Assembly (NCBI GenBank): GCA_910574805.1
Contig: CAJTCV010000011.1
Span: forward strand, 106,785 to 170,784
Reading direction: 5' to 3'
DNA from: Lachnospiraceae bacterium
GTDB lineage: Bacteria; Bacillota; Clostridia; Lachnospirales; Lachnospiraceae
DNA: 64,000 bases
Part shown: piece after piece, positions 1 through 7,463 of the stretch
Layout of the letters: each line of letters opens with the position of its first letter
Position numbering within the stretch: position 1 is the first letter of the stretch
Made by a program: the position numbers and the translations under genes
Notes under the pieces: model-generated
The model's input: the letters and a program-made list of their open reading frames with translations, nothing else
The model's database searches: none
Told to the model about the DNA's origin: nothing

Positions 1-2
1 TT

Positions 3-1184
3 GGATTTTTCCTGAATCTTATGGTTCAGCTGGCGCTGCTTTTGTCCGCTTTTTCCTATGGATTTGTGCTGATGAAGCGGTGGAGAACGCCGTATATGCT
101 GCGGTGGCTGGCCCTTGGCATTCTCTGTGCTGTAGAGTATTTTCCCATGGAATCCACCGTGGTGGAAAAGGATGTCCCCTATACGGCGTGTGTGATCTTT
201 CTGGTGCTGCAGCTCTATGAGCTGGTACGGAGGATGAGAGAGGACGGGAAGCTGTCGGCAGGGCAGATGCTTGCCCTGACTGCATCGGGTCTGGGAGCTG
301 CCTGCTTCCGGAATGAGGGTTTTTATCTGACGGCTGCGGCCGGGATCTGTATGTCAGTGTATGCCTGCAGGAGTCTCTGGAGGGTGGACCGCTCCGGGTG
401 CGTGCGGATACTGGCGGCGCTCCTGCTGCCGCTGGTGCTGTTTACCTGCTGGCAGAAGCTCCTGCTGCCGGCCTGCGGGGTGGAGGACAACGGGCCGAAG
501 GAAGCCCTGTCCATTCCTTTTCAGCAGACGGCCCGGTATGTGAGGGACTACGGGCATGAGCTGACGGAGGAAGAGGAAGCGGTGCTCTCCCGGGTGCTGG
601 ATTATGAACATCTGGCGGAACTGTATGATCCGGTCACCTCGGACCCGGTAAAATATACGTATCACGGGGAGCAGACCGGGGATCTGGCAGATTATCTGGG
701 GCTGTGGTTCCGGCTGGTCCTGCGGCATCCGGGCTGTGCGGTACAGGCGACCATGAACAATGCCTACGGCTGGTTCTATCAGGAGGGATACACGCAGAAC
801 TATATGATGACCTCTCAGATCGAGGGGCATGAGGTCCGCTGGGAGATCGTACAGCCGGCGAAGCTGGCGGGCGTACGGCATGTGATGGAGCGCACGGCAA
901 AGCTACTGTCCCGGGTACCGGTGCTGAACTGGTTCGAGAATGCCGGATTTGCCTCCTGGATGACGATCCTGCTGATAGCATTCTGGGCGGGAGCAGGGAG
1001 GAAACGGTATATTCTGTCGGCAGTGCCGCTGATTCTGGCACTTCTGGTCTGCATCGCCGCGCCGACGTTTCATTATCAGATGCGGTATATTATGCCGGTG
1101 GTCTTCTGTGTGCCGTACTACGCGCCCATGGCGGTACAGAGCCTGAAAGAAGAGCTGCCGGAGAAAAATGAGGAGGAACAATGA
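3..1184 (+). CDS. DUF6020-like polytopic membrane protein (5' end outside window)
   Basis: The reading frame is open from the first bases of the window and has no start with a ribosome binding site, so the N-terminus lies upstream; a methionine at base 21 is internal. The 394 visible codons encode several hydrophobic segments (about residues 5-20, 25-45, 55-75, 90-120, 135-155 and three near the C-terminus), with one large soluble loop in the middle. That loop carries a pattern (QTARYVRDYGHEL, then DPVTSDPVK) also found in the protein at 3144-4775 (QTLGRTYAAAGHIL, then DLSDPIK), so the two are paralogues. Family members are uncharacterised membrane proteins that resemble GT-C glycosyltransferases in layout; a lipid-linked sugar substrate is inference. 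The stop overlaps the next start as ATGA, implying co-translation. Confidence 0.75.
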   Translation, partial: GFFLNLMVQLALLLSAFSYGFVLMKRWRTPYMLRWLALGILCAVEYFPMESTVVEKDVPYTACVIFLVLQLYELVRRMREDGKLSAGQMLALTASGLGAACFRNEGFYLTAAAGICMSVYACRSLWRVDRSGCVRILAALLLPLVLFTCWQKLLLPACGVEDNGPKEALSIPFQQTARYVRDYGHELTEEEEAVLSRVLDYEHLAELYDPVTSDPVKYTYHGEQTGDLADYLGLWFRLVLRHPGCAVQATMNNAYGWFYQEGYTQNYMMTSQIEGHEVRWEIVQPAKLAGVRHVMERTAKLLSRVPVLNWFENAGFASWMTILLIAFWAGAGRKRYILSAVPLILALLVCIAAPTFHYQMRYIMPVVFCVPYYAPMAVQSLKEELPEKNEEEQ

Positions 1185-1828
1185 AGAAAATAAAAACATG
1201 GAGCCTGTGGTGGCTGGCAGTTTTAGCGGTTCTGCTTCTGACAGCCTGCAGAAGCACGGGAGGAACAGATGTTCCGGGATCGGCAGAGACTTATACAGAA
1301 GATGAGGGAGGCAGTCCGGAAGCGCCGGAGAATGCGGTTCCGGAAGAGGCCGGTGCACCGGGAGACGCCGGGCAGCAGGCGGCCGGTGCTGCAGAAGATG
1401 CAGAGCCGGATGCGGCTGCTGTGCCGGAGAATACAGATCCGGAAGTGCTTTCCTCAGACGCGGAGGACGGTTATCCCGCCGAGGACGCTGTCTGTACCTC
1501 CAGGGAGGATGTGGCGGCATATATCCATCAGTACGGACACCTGCCTGATAATTTTATTACCAAGAAGGAGGCGCAGGAGCTGGGCTGGGAGGGCGGCTCT
1601 CTGGAGCCCTATGCTCCTGGCATGTGCATCGGCGGCAACCGGTTCGGTAATTATGAGGGACTGCTGCCGGAGAAGGACGGCAGGACCTATACAGAATGTG
1701 ATATTGATACCCTGGGTGCCGGGAGCCGCGGGGCAAAGAGGATCGTATTCTCCAGTGACGGACTGATCTATTATACTGAAGACCACTATGAGTCTTTTGA
1801 GCTTCTGTACGGGGAGGAAGAGCCATGA
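1181..1828 (+). CDS. Barnase-family guanyl-specific ribonuclease, lipoprotein form
   Basis: This is a 215-residue protein with a lipoprotein signal (basic MKKIK, hydrophobic core, lipobox LTAC with Cys23). An acidic, Ala/Pro/Glu-rich linker of about 75 residues follows, then a barnase-like domain at about 105-215. Aligned by eye to Bacillus barnase, the catalytic residues are present: Glu73 is E172, Arg83 is R183, Arg87 is R187 and His102 is H202. The signatures LPDNFITK, EAQELGW and HYESF are also kept. Barnase Arg59, a guanine-site and barstar-contact residue, is replaced by Tyr in GNYEG. The family cleaves single-stranded RNA after G. The lipobox predicts anchoring outside the membrane. 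The gene overlaps barstar by ATGA, the classical toxin-inhibitor arrangement. Substrate and biological role (scavenging, competition) are not visible here. Confidence 0.9.
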   Translation: MKKIKTWSLWWLAVLAVLLLTACRSTGGTDVPGSAETYTEDEGGSPEAPENAVPEEAGAPGDAGQQAAGAAEDAEPDAAAVPENTDPEVLSSDAEDGYPAEDAVCTSREDVAAYIHQYGHLPDNFITKKEAQELGWEGGSLEPYAPGMCIGGNRFGNYEGLLPEKDGRTYTECDIDTLGAGSRGAKRIVFSSDGLIYYTEDHYESFELLYGEEEP

Positions 1829-2100
1829 AAATCTGCGTTCTGGACGGAGAAGTGCTGACGGATCAGAAGGCGCTGCATGACAGACTGGCAGAAGACCTGG
1901 GATTTCCGGACTGGTACGGGAGGAATCTGGACGCTCTGTATGACTGCCTTACCGACCTTGCCGGGGCGGAAGTGGTAATCCGCAGACCGGAAGCGATGGA
2001 ACATACGTTTGGGAAATATGCGGCGCGCTTTATGAAGGTGCTGGAGAGGGCGGCGGAAGAGAATCCTGGGTTTCAGGTGAAAAGGGAGGGCAGCCTGTGA
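1825..2100 (+). CDS. Barstar-family ribonuclease inhibitor
   Basis: This 91-residue cytoplasmic protein matches barstar over its length. The inhibitory helix is conserved (WYGRNLDALYDCL at about 30-42), giving the equivalents of barstar Tyr30, Asp35 and Asp39; barstar Trp38 is Tyr here. Asp39 normally sits in the barnase active site against Arg83, Arg87 and His102, all kept in the neighbouring ribonuclease. The start ATG overlaps the ribonuclease stop, so expression is coupled. The role is to protect the cell from any ribonuclease retained inside. There is no signal peptide, as expected. A promoter for the next gene lies immediately downstream. Confidence 0.92.
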   Translation: MKICVLDGEVLTDQKALHDRLAEDLGFPDWYGRNLDALYDCLTDLAGAEVVIRRPEAMEHTFGKYAARFMKVLERAAEENPGFQVKREGSL

Positions 2101-2138
2101 GAGATATGCGGCGGATTTTCTCTGATTTCTCTGTTTTA

Positions 2139-2168
2139 TTGGTAAAATAAAACAGGATATGCTATACT
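2139..2168 (+). promoter_or_regulatory. Sigma-A-type promoter for the 2207 glycosyltransferase
   Basis: TTGGTA and TATACT are separated by 18 bases. The -10 box covers a possible ATG at 2159, so transcription would begin after that codon and it cannot be the start on this transcript. Confidence 0.6.
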
Positions 2169-2206
2169 ATAGAAAAATACGGACAGATCATCAGGGAGAA
2201 AAGGGT

Positions 2207-3154
2207 TTGGATCAGATTGCAGTATTGATACCATGTTATAACGAAGAGAAGACCGTGCAGAAGGTGGTACAGGATTTTAAAAAGGTGCTGCCGGAGGCGG
2301 TGGTCTATGTATATGATAATAATTCCTCCGACCGGACCGTGGAGCTGGCGAAGGCGGCAGGGGCCGTAGTGCGCCACGAGTATCAGCAGGGGAAGGGGAA
2401 TGTGATCCGCCGGATGTTTCGGGAGATTGATGCGCGGGTGTACATTATGACGGACGGGGATGATACCTATCCGGCGGAGTTTGCCCGGGAGATGGTGGAC
2501 AAGGTGCTCACCCATCAGGCGGATATGGTGGTGGGGGACCGGCTGTCCTCTACTTATTTCACAGAAAACAAGCGCCCTTTCCACAATTTCGGCAATTCTC
2601 TGGTGAGGGGGACCATCAACCGGCTGTTTCATACGGAGATCAAGGATATCATGACCGGCTACCGGGCGTTCAGCTATTCCTTTGTAAAGACCTTTCCCGT
2701 GCTGTCCAAGGGTTTTGAGATCGAGACAGAAATGACGATCCACGCGGCGGATAAGAATATGCAGGTGGAGAATGTGGTGATCGAGTACCGGGATCGTCCG
2801 GAGGGCAGCGAGTCCAAGCTGAACACCTATTCAGACGGGGCCAGAGTGCTTATGAGTATTGCCAGGCTGTACCGGAACTATAAACCCATGAATTTCTTCG
2901 GGATGCTGGCGCTGGTGCTGGCGCTGGTCAGCGTGGGCTTCTTCGTGCCGGTGCTGACAGAGTATATCGCCACCGGGCTGGTACCCAAGTTCCCGACGCT
3001 GATCGTGTGCGGATTCGGGCTTATGGCGGCGATCCAGTCCGTATTTGCCGGGCTGATCCTGGCAGCAGGCGCCCAGAGAAACCGTCAGGAATTCGAGATG
3101 CGCCTGATGGAGGTGGACATGCACTGCAAGGAGCTGATGAAGGATGCGGGATAA
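2207..3154 (+). CDS. DPM1-like family 2 glycosyltransferase with C-terminal membrane segments
   Basis: The 315-residue protein opens with the GT2 core (IAVLIPCYNEEKTV), has an acidic metal-binding motif TDGDDTYP near residue 100, and ends with two or three hydrophobic segments (about 240-300). This layout is shared by polyprenyl-phosphate sugar transferases of the DPM/GtrB type, which move a sugar from a nucleotide to undecaprenyl phosphate on the cytoplasmic face. I place the start at TTG 2207, nine bases after AGGGAG, because the ATG at 2159 sits inside a promoter -10 box. It overlaps the downstream DUF6020 gene by 11 bases, so the lipid-linked sugar may feed that protein (inference). The sugar cannot be told from sequence. 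Confidence 0.85.
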   Translation: MDQIAVLIPCYNEEKTVQKVVQDFKKVLPEAVVYVYDNNSSDRTVELAKAAGAVVRHEYQQGKGNVIRRMFREIDARVYIMTDGDDTYPAEFAREMVDKVLTHQADMVVGDRLSSTYFTENKRPFHNFGNSLVRGTINRLFHTEIKDIMTGYRAFSYSFVKTFPVLSKGFEIETEMTIHAADKNMQVENVVIEYRDRPEGSESKLNTYSDGARVLMSIARLYRNYKPMNFFGMLALVLALVSVGFFVPVLTEYIATGLVPKFPTLIVCGFGLMAAIQSVFAGLILAAGAQRNRQEFEMRLMEVDMHCKELMKDAG

Positions 3155-4775
3155 ATTACAGAGGATCAGAGACCGGCGTATGTGGGTCCTGGCATGTGTG
3201 GGCGGCATACTGTTTGCCGCCTTTGACCGCTGCGGATATATGCTGAGACACTACGGGAGCATCTGGGGGATCTCGGAGAATCCGTGGCACAGAACGGTCT
3301 TTCACCGGATCCTGCTGCGGCTGCCGGTCAGTGTGACGGCGGCATGCCTGCTCCTGTTCCTGACGGACTGCCTTGTTGACCGGGAGCGAAGGGGCAGGGG
3401 TTCTTTTTCAGAGAGGTGGGAGGGGCTCTTCCGGAGAAAATACTGGTTTCCGGCCGTCTGGCTGCTTTTTTTTGCCGGCTTCCTCCCGGCGTTCCTGGGC
3501 GGATATCCCGGGATCTTTGCGGCGGATGCGCCCAATCAGGTGGGATGGACGTTCTCCGGCTGGCTCACGGCCCATCACCCGCTTCTGCACACGGGAATCC
3601 TGTGCGGGATCTTTGGGGCGGCGCGGGGGGCGGGCCTTTCCGATAATACGGCGGCGGCTGTGTATACGGTGCTGCAGATGTTCCTGCTGTCCGGGATCTT
3701 TGCATGGATCCTGAAATTCCTGAGAGAGGAAAAAGCCCCTGCGTGGCTGCAGGCGGGGACGGTCCTCTGGCTGTTCCTTATGCCTTTCCACGGAATGATG
3801 GCGGTGTATACCACCAAAGATACCCTGTTCTCCGGAGTTTTTGTGCTGTGTGTGATGCAGATCTTCCGGATGTGCCAAAGGCCGGATGAGTATTTTGCCG
3901 GATGGCGGCGGGTATGGTCGGCGGGCGGCTGCTTCGTGCTTATGTTCCTGCTCCGAAACAACGGCTTTCATACGCTTTTTCTGTGTGCGCCCTTTTTGCT
4001 GCTTCTTTTAAGGCGGCACTGGAAGAAGCTGCTGGCGCTCTTCGCCGGTCTTCTGCTTGTGTATCAGTTTTACAGCGGACCGTTTCTTTCCATGATTCAT
4101 GCAGAGCCAGGCAATGCGAGGGAGGCGTACAGCATTCTCATGCAGACGCTGGGGCGTACGTACGCGGCGGCCGGTCATATTCTGCCGGAAGAAATGGATG
4201 TGATCCGTCCGGTCATGGACGAGGAGGCGCTGGCACAGTATACACCGGACCTCTCGGATCCCATTAAAAATCAGTTTCATACGGAAGCTTTTGAAGAAGG
4301 GAAGCCGGCATTTATCAGGACCTGGCTGACGGTTGGGTGGAGAAATAAAAAGATCTATGCGGATGCTTTTCTGAATACCACATGCGCCTTCTGGTATCCG
4401 GGAGCCTGGGGAGAATATCTGGAATTTGTCTGCTTTGACATTGAAAAGGAGAATCCTGCCTACCCCCATGTGCACATGGAGCCGCTGGTGCCGGCATTCT
4501 ACCGGTATTATACGGCGGTGGGTACAGAGGCTTCCTTCCGGCAGGTGCCGTTTGTGCGGGAGCTTCTGTCCATGGGGATCCATTTCTGGCTGATGGTGTA
4601 TGCAGGTTTGTATGTGATTTATAAGAAAACATATGTTCGGCTGATATGGATGCTGCCCTTCTGGACTTATATGGGAACCAGCTTCCTTGGGCCGGCCGCC
4701 CTTCTGCGCTATGCCTATCCGGTGATGCTGGGAGCGCCGCTTCTTGTCTGTTTCCTGACGGCTGAAGAAAAATGA
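3144..4775 (+). CDS. DUF6020-like polytopic membrane protein
   Basis: The protein has 543 residues with about ten hydrophobic segments and a periplasm-facing loop around residues 315-425. It shares the loop pattern of the truncated protein at the start of the window, so the two are paralogues flanking the ribonuclease pair. Features such as AHHPLLHTG and a MMAVYTTKD segment are typical of DUF6020 proteins. Their membrane layout resembles GT-C enzymes that use lipid-linked sugars, and the overlap with a DPM-like transferase supports that, but no activity is proven. It begins at ATG 3144 inside the end of the preceding gene. Confidence 0.75.
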   Translation: MRDKLQRIRDRRMWVLACVGGILFAAFDRCGYMLRHYGSIWGISENPWHRTVFHRILLRLPVSVTAACLLLFLTDCLVDRERRGRGSFSERWEGLFRRKYWFPAVWLLFFAGFLPAFLGGYPGIFAADAPNQVGWTFSGWLTAHHPLLHTGILCGIFGAARGAGLSDNTAAAVYTVLQMFLLSGIFAWILKFLREEKAPAWLQAGTVLWLFLMPFHGMMAVYTTKDTLFSGVFVLCVMQIFRMCQRPDEYFAGWRRVWSAGGCFVLMFLLRNNGFHTLFLCAPFLLLLLRRHWKKLLALFAGLLLVYQFYSGPFLSMIHAEPGNAREAYSILMQTLGRTYAAAGHILPEEMDVIRPVMDEEALAQYTPDLSDPIKNQFHTEAFEEGKPAFIRTWLTVGWRNKKIYADAFLNTTCAFWYPGAWGEYLEFVCFDIEKENPAYPHVHMEPLVPAFYRYYTAVGTEASFRQVPFVRELLSMGIHFWLMVYAGLYVIYKKTYVRLIWMLPFWTYMGTSFLGPAALLRYAYPVMLGAPLLVCFLTAEEK

Positions 4776-4786
4776 ACATGGTCTTT

Positions 4787-4808
4787 GCCGGAGCAGAGCT
4801 GCTCCGGC
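4787..4808. terminator. Strong hairpin between convergent genes
   Basis: GCCGGAGCAG and CTGCTCCGGC form a perfect ten-base inverted repeat. It sits between the stop of the plus-strand membrane protein and the stop of the minus-strand Cys-rich gene. There is no clean T-run on either side, so termination is inferred from position. Confidence 0.45.
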
Positions 4809-4827
4809 ACCGGACTTCTTGAATCTG

Positions 4828-5157
4828 CTAATTACATCCACAGTCCTCATAAGGAGGTCTTGGCGGTCTGGGAGGCGGAGGAGGCATGGGACGCGAGGGC
4901 TGCTCGTTGCCGCACCCGCAGCCGTCATTTCTGTCCATTCCGCAGTCACAGCCGCAATTGTCATTTGCACAGGGATCACTGCATCCGCAGTCATTACAGC
5001 AGTCGTTGCCGCAGCCACAGTCGTTGCATCCGCAGCGATTGCCGCATCCGCAGTTGCTGTTGCAGGACCCGCCGCAGACCCGTCCCTGCCGGTTGTTACA
5101 TCCGCCGTTGCCATTGCAGCAGAATAAGAGTAGTAAGATCCAGATACAACTGTTCAT
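4828..5157 (-). CDS. Small Cys/Gly/Asn-rich secreted or membrane-tethered protein
   Basis: This 109-residue product begins with a short hydrophobic stretch (CIWILLLLFCC). About 70 residues follow made of CGC, CGN and CND units, then a proline-rich segment (MPPPPPRPPRPP) and a final DCGCN. The start is well supported: AAAGGAG lies a few bases upstream, and a TTGTCA/TAGTCT promoter with 17-base spacing precedes it. Similar small high-cysteine proteins, often labelled chorion class high-cysteine protein, recur in Clostridia with no known function. Metal binding is possible from the many Cys residues but is only inference. Open frames on the plus strand here are shadows without ribosome sites. 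Confidence 0.75.
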   Translation of the reverse strand: MNSCIWILLLLFCCNGNGGCNNRQGRVCGGSCNSNCGCGNRCGCNDCGCGNDCCNDCGCSDPCANDNCGCDCGMDRNDGCGCGNEQPSRPMPPPPPRPPRPPYEDCGCN

Positions 5158-5179
5158 AAGTTCAACTCCTTTCTTTTAT

Positions 5180-5208
5180 AGACTATGCAGAAGAGTCCAT
5201 CTTGACAA
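5180..5208 (-). promoter_or_regulatory. Promoter of the Cys-rich gene
   Basis: On the minus strand TTGTCA and TAGTCT are 17 bases apart, upstream of an AAAGGAG ribosome site. Its -35 box overlaps the -35 box of the divergent glnA promoter, so the two genes share a control point. Confidence 0.55.
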
Positions 5209-5230
5209 AGAGAATCCGGGCTGTTATATT
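5202..5230 (+). promoter_or_regulatory. Consensus promoter of the glnA transcript
   Basis: TTGACA and TATATT are separated by exactly 17 bases, an almost perfect sigma-A promoter. Transcription would start near 5237, leaving an untranslated leader of about 270 bases before glnA. Confidence 0.8.
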
Positions 5231-5236
5231 TGAAAC

Positions 5237-5507
5237 AGAAACAAGGGCGTTTCCAACAGTGGAGTACGCCCTTTCTTTGTATAAAAAAACAGCAAAAACC
5301 CGCGAAGAGCGCGGAAGGAATTCCATGAGCGGATGCGAATGGAGTTTCTTCCAGATGCCGGGCATTTTGCGAGGTTTTGCGGAACTCAAAAACAGCAATC
5401 ACCCGTGAAGAGCCCGGAAGGAATTCCATGAGCGGATGCGAATGGAGTTTCTTCCAGACGCTGGGGCTCTTCACGGGTGATTGCGGAACTTCAATTAGGA
5501 GGGCACC
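5237..5507 (+). promoter_or_regulatory. Structured glnA mRNA leader
   Basis: The gene-free stretch between the glnA promoter and ATG holds three hairpins. The first (5243-5273, AAGGGCGT with ACGCCCTT) is followed by TCTTT and may act as an attenuator. The next two are long, tandem and homologous (5285-5490). The ribosome site AGGAGGG follows directly. Because an ANTAR RNA-binding protein is encoded just after glnA, and ANTAR proteins act by antitermination on leader hairpins in known systems, nitrogen-responsive control through this leader is likely. I looked for the usual paired ANTAR hexaloops (A at position 1, G at position 4) and did not see a clear match. Confidence 0.65.
5285..5490 (+). 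repeat. Two tandem 103-nt hairpin units in the glnA leader
   Basis: Units 5285-5387 and 5388-5490 are direct repeats with an identical core: GGAAGGAATTCCAT pairs with ATGGAGTTTCTTCC around a 12-base loop. Outside the core, each unit has its own self-complementary outer arms. In unit 2, CAATCACCCGTGAAGAGCCC is a perfect 20-base match to its partner at 5463-5482. In unit 1, AAAACC-CGCGAAG pairs with TTTTGCG-GGTTTT. The arms differ between units in ways that keep pairing (for example C-G against T-A), which points to selection on RNA structure. Confidence 0.85.
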
Positions 5508-6839
5508 ATGAGCAGATATACGAAAAAGGACATACTGGAGCGGGTGGAGGAAGAAGATGTGGAGTTCATCCGCCTGCAGTTTACGGATTTGTTTGGGAGC
5601 ATGAAGAATCTTGCCATCACGTCCAGCCATCTGAAGCATGCGCTGGACAACAAGGTAATGTTTGACGGTTCGTCCATTGAGGGCTTTGTAGGCATCGATG
5701 AGAGCGATCTGTATCTGTACCCGGATACCGGGACATTTTCCATGTTCCCGTGGCGTCCCCAGCACGGCAAGGTGGCCAGGCTGATCTGTGACGTCTACCG
5801 CCCGGACGGGACCTTTTATGAGGGGGATCCCAGATACATCCTGAAAAAAGTCATATCTGAGGCCGCCGGGGAGGGCTATACCTTCCAGGTGGGGCCGGAG
5901 TGCGAATTTTTCCTGTATCATCTGGATGACAACGGACTGCCGACCAATATCACACACGAACAGGCGGGGTATTTTGACATGGGTCCGCTGGATTTCGGGG
6001 AAAACGCCCGCAGAGATATGGTCATGACCCTGGAGGAGATGGGCTTTCAGGTGGAGCGGTCCCACCATGAAAATGCTCCGGCGCAGCATGAGATCGATTT
6101 CCGCTATGACGAGGCCCTGGCCACGGCGGACAATATCATGACCTTTAAAATGGCGGTCAAGACCATTGCAAAGCGGCACGGACTGCACGCCGCCTTTATG
6201 CCCAAGCCCAAAAGCGGCGTGGACGGCTCCGGCATGCATATCAATATGTCCCTTTCCAGAAACGGGGAAAATATCTTTACGGATCCGTCGGATCCCTGCG
6301 GCGTGAGCCGGGAGGCCTATTATTTTATGGGAGGACTTCTGAAACACATCAGGGCCATGACGCTGATCCTGAATCCCACGGTAAATTCCTACAAACGCCT
6401 GGTCCCGGGGTATGAGGCGCCTGCCTACATCGCCTGGTCTGCCAGAAACCGTACGCCGCTGATCCGGATCCCTGCGGCCGGGGGCGGAGATGCCAGGATC
6501 GAGCTGAGATCTCCGGATCCGTCCTGCAATCCGTATCTGTCTCTCGCGGTGTGCCTGGCGGCCGGGCTGGACGGGATCCGGAAGCAGATCCAGCCGCCTG
6601 CAGGCGTGGATATGAACATCAATACTCTGTCGGAGAAAGAGCGGGAGGCGCTGGGCATTGAGAGACTGCCCCGGGATCTGAAAGAAGCCGTGGAGGAATT
6701 TACCAGAGATCCGCTTATGAAAGAGGTACTGGGAGAAGAAGCCTGCAGAAAGTACGTGGAGGCGAAGCGCCGGGAATGGGAGGCGTACAATGCGCAGATC
6801 TCCCGGTGGGAGCTTGAGAATTATCTGCTCCGGATCTGA
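5508..6839 (+). CDS. glnA: Glutamine synthetase, type I (alpha subtype)
   Basis: This 443-residue enzyme makes glutamine from glutamate, ammonia and ATP in the cytoplasm, probably as a dodecamer. All type I landmarks are present: the N-terminal beta-grasp with MFDGSSIEGF, the metal site VGPECEFFLY, SGMHINMS, the NPTVNSYKRLVPGYEAP loop, and the RIPAAGGGDARIELR active-site segment. The length and the lack of an adenylylation-type insertion fit the GSI-alpha group of Firmicutes, which is controlled by feedback and at expression level. ATG 5508 follows AGGAGGG. The long leader and the downstream ANTAR gene suggest antitermination control by nitrogen status. Confidence 0.97.
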   Translation: MSRYTKKDILERVEEEDVEFIRLQFTDLFGSMKNLAITSSHLKHALDNKVMFDGSSIEGFVGIDESDLYLYPDTGTFSMFPWRPQHGKVARLICDVYRPDGTFYEGDPRYILKKVISEAAGEGYTFQVGPECEFFLYHLDDNGLPTNITHEQAGYFDMGPLDFGENARRDMVMTLEEMGFQVERSHHENAPAQHEIDFRYDEALATADNIMTFKMAVKTIAKRHGLHAAFMPKPKSGVDGSGMHINMSLSRNGENIFTDPSDPCGVSREAYYFMGGLLKHIRAMTLILNPTVNSYKRLVPGYEAPAYIAWSARNRTPLIRIPAAGGGDARIELRSPDPSCNPYLSLAVCLAAGLDGIRKQIQPPAGVDMNINTLSEKEREALGIERLPRDLKEAVEEFTRDPLMKEVLGEEACRKYVEAKRREWEAYNAQISRWELENYLLRI

Positions 6840-6862
6840 CCGCAGAAAGGGGAGTGTAAGAT

Positions 6863-7411
6863 GTGACCGGTATATTGATCGTGTTTCCCAAAGCAGAAGA
6901 TGGGAAGAGCATACGGAATCTCCTGGTCCGGCACGGCTATGACGTGGCGGCGGTCTGCACTCTCGGGTCTCAGGTGCTGAATGATATGGATATGATGAAC
7001 AGCGGCATCATCATCAGCGGATACCGGTATCCGGACATGCACTATATGGAGCTGAAAGAATCGCTTCCGCCGGGGTTCGACATGCTGCTTCTGGCGTCTG
7101 CCCGGGTGTGTGCGGAATGCGCGGATCCGGATATCATCTGTGTGACGATGCCTCTGAAAGTACAGGATCTGATGAGCACACTGGAGATGATGTGCATGAA
7201 CCAGATGCGCAGGAGGAAGAGGCTCCGGTCCGTGCCGAAGGAACGTTCGGAGTCGGAGAAACGCATCCTGCGGGAGGCGAAGGCAGTGCTTATGGAACGG
7301 AACCGCATGAGTGAGGAGGAAGCGCACCGTTATATCCAGAAATGCAGTATGGACAGCGGAACGTCGCTCGTGGAGACAGCGCAGATGGTGCTGACCATGA
7401 CGAAGCTGTAG
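6863..7411 (+). CDS. ANTAR-domain RNA-binding antiterminator, glnA-linked
   Basis: The 182-residue protein starts at GTG 6863 after AAAGGGGAG, 23 bases past glnA. The C-terminal ~60 residues form an ANTAR domain (SEKRILREAKAVLMERNRMSEEEAHRYIQK, given here only as a landmark at about 130-160), a three-helix fold that binds paired RNA hairpins and prevents termination. The N-terminal half is receiver-like but poor: the strand where the phospho-acceptor Asp should lie reads IIISGYRYPDM, with no Asp at the usual place. It may therefore work without phosphorylation. Placement after glnA suggests it controls the glnA leader; that target is inferred. Confidence 0.88.
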   Translation: MTGILIVFPKAEDGKSIRNLLVRHGYDVAAVCTLGSQVLNDMDMMNSGIIISGYRYPDMHYMELKESLPPGFDMLLLASARVCAECADPDIICVTMPLKVQDLMSTLEMMCMNQMRRRKRLRSVPKERSESEKRILREAKAVLMERNRMSEEEAHRYIQKCSMDSGTSLVETAQMVLTMTKL

Positions 7412-7463
7412 GAGGCGGGGACGGCGTCTTCGGAAAAATACATCTGAAAAAATACAGGATGGG

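Noticed and set aside
4785..5233. Ser/His/Arg- or Val/Ala-rich frames on the plus strand over the Cys-rich gene
   Set aside because: They are complements of the repetitive Cys codons; only the minus-strand frame has a promoter, ribosome site and hydrophobic start.
5285..5490. Possible insertion element or CRISPR repeat pair upstream of glnA
   Set aside because: There are only two contiguous units, no transposase and no spacer. Covarying arms fit an RNA structure better.
5243..5490. Canonical ANTAR twin hexaloop motif
   Set aside because: Searched by eye; candidate loops such as AACAGT and ATGAGC start with A but do not have G at position 4, so a standard motif is not claimed.
5154..6347. 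397-codon open frame opposite glnA
   Set aside because: It is antisense to a conserved glnA and its end reads through the leader hairpin repeats, which explains its internal duplication.
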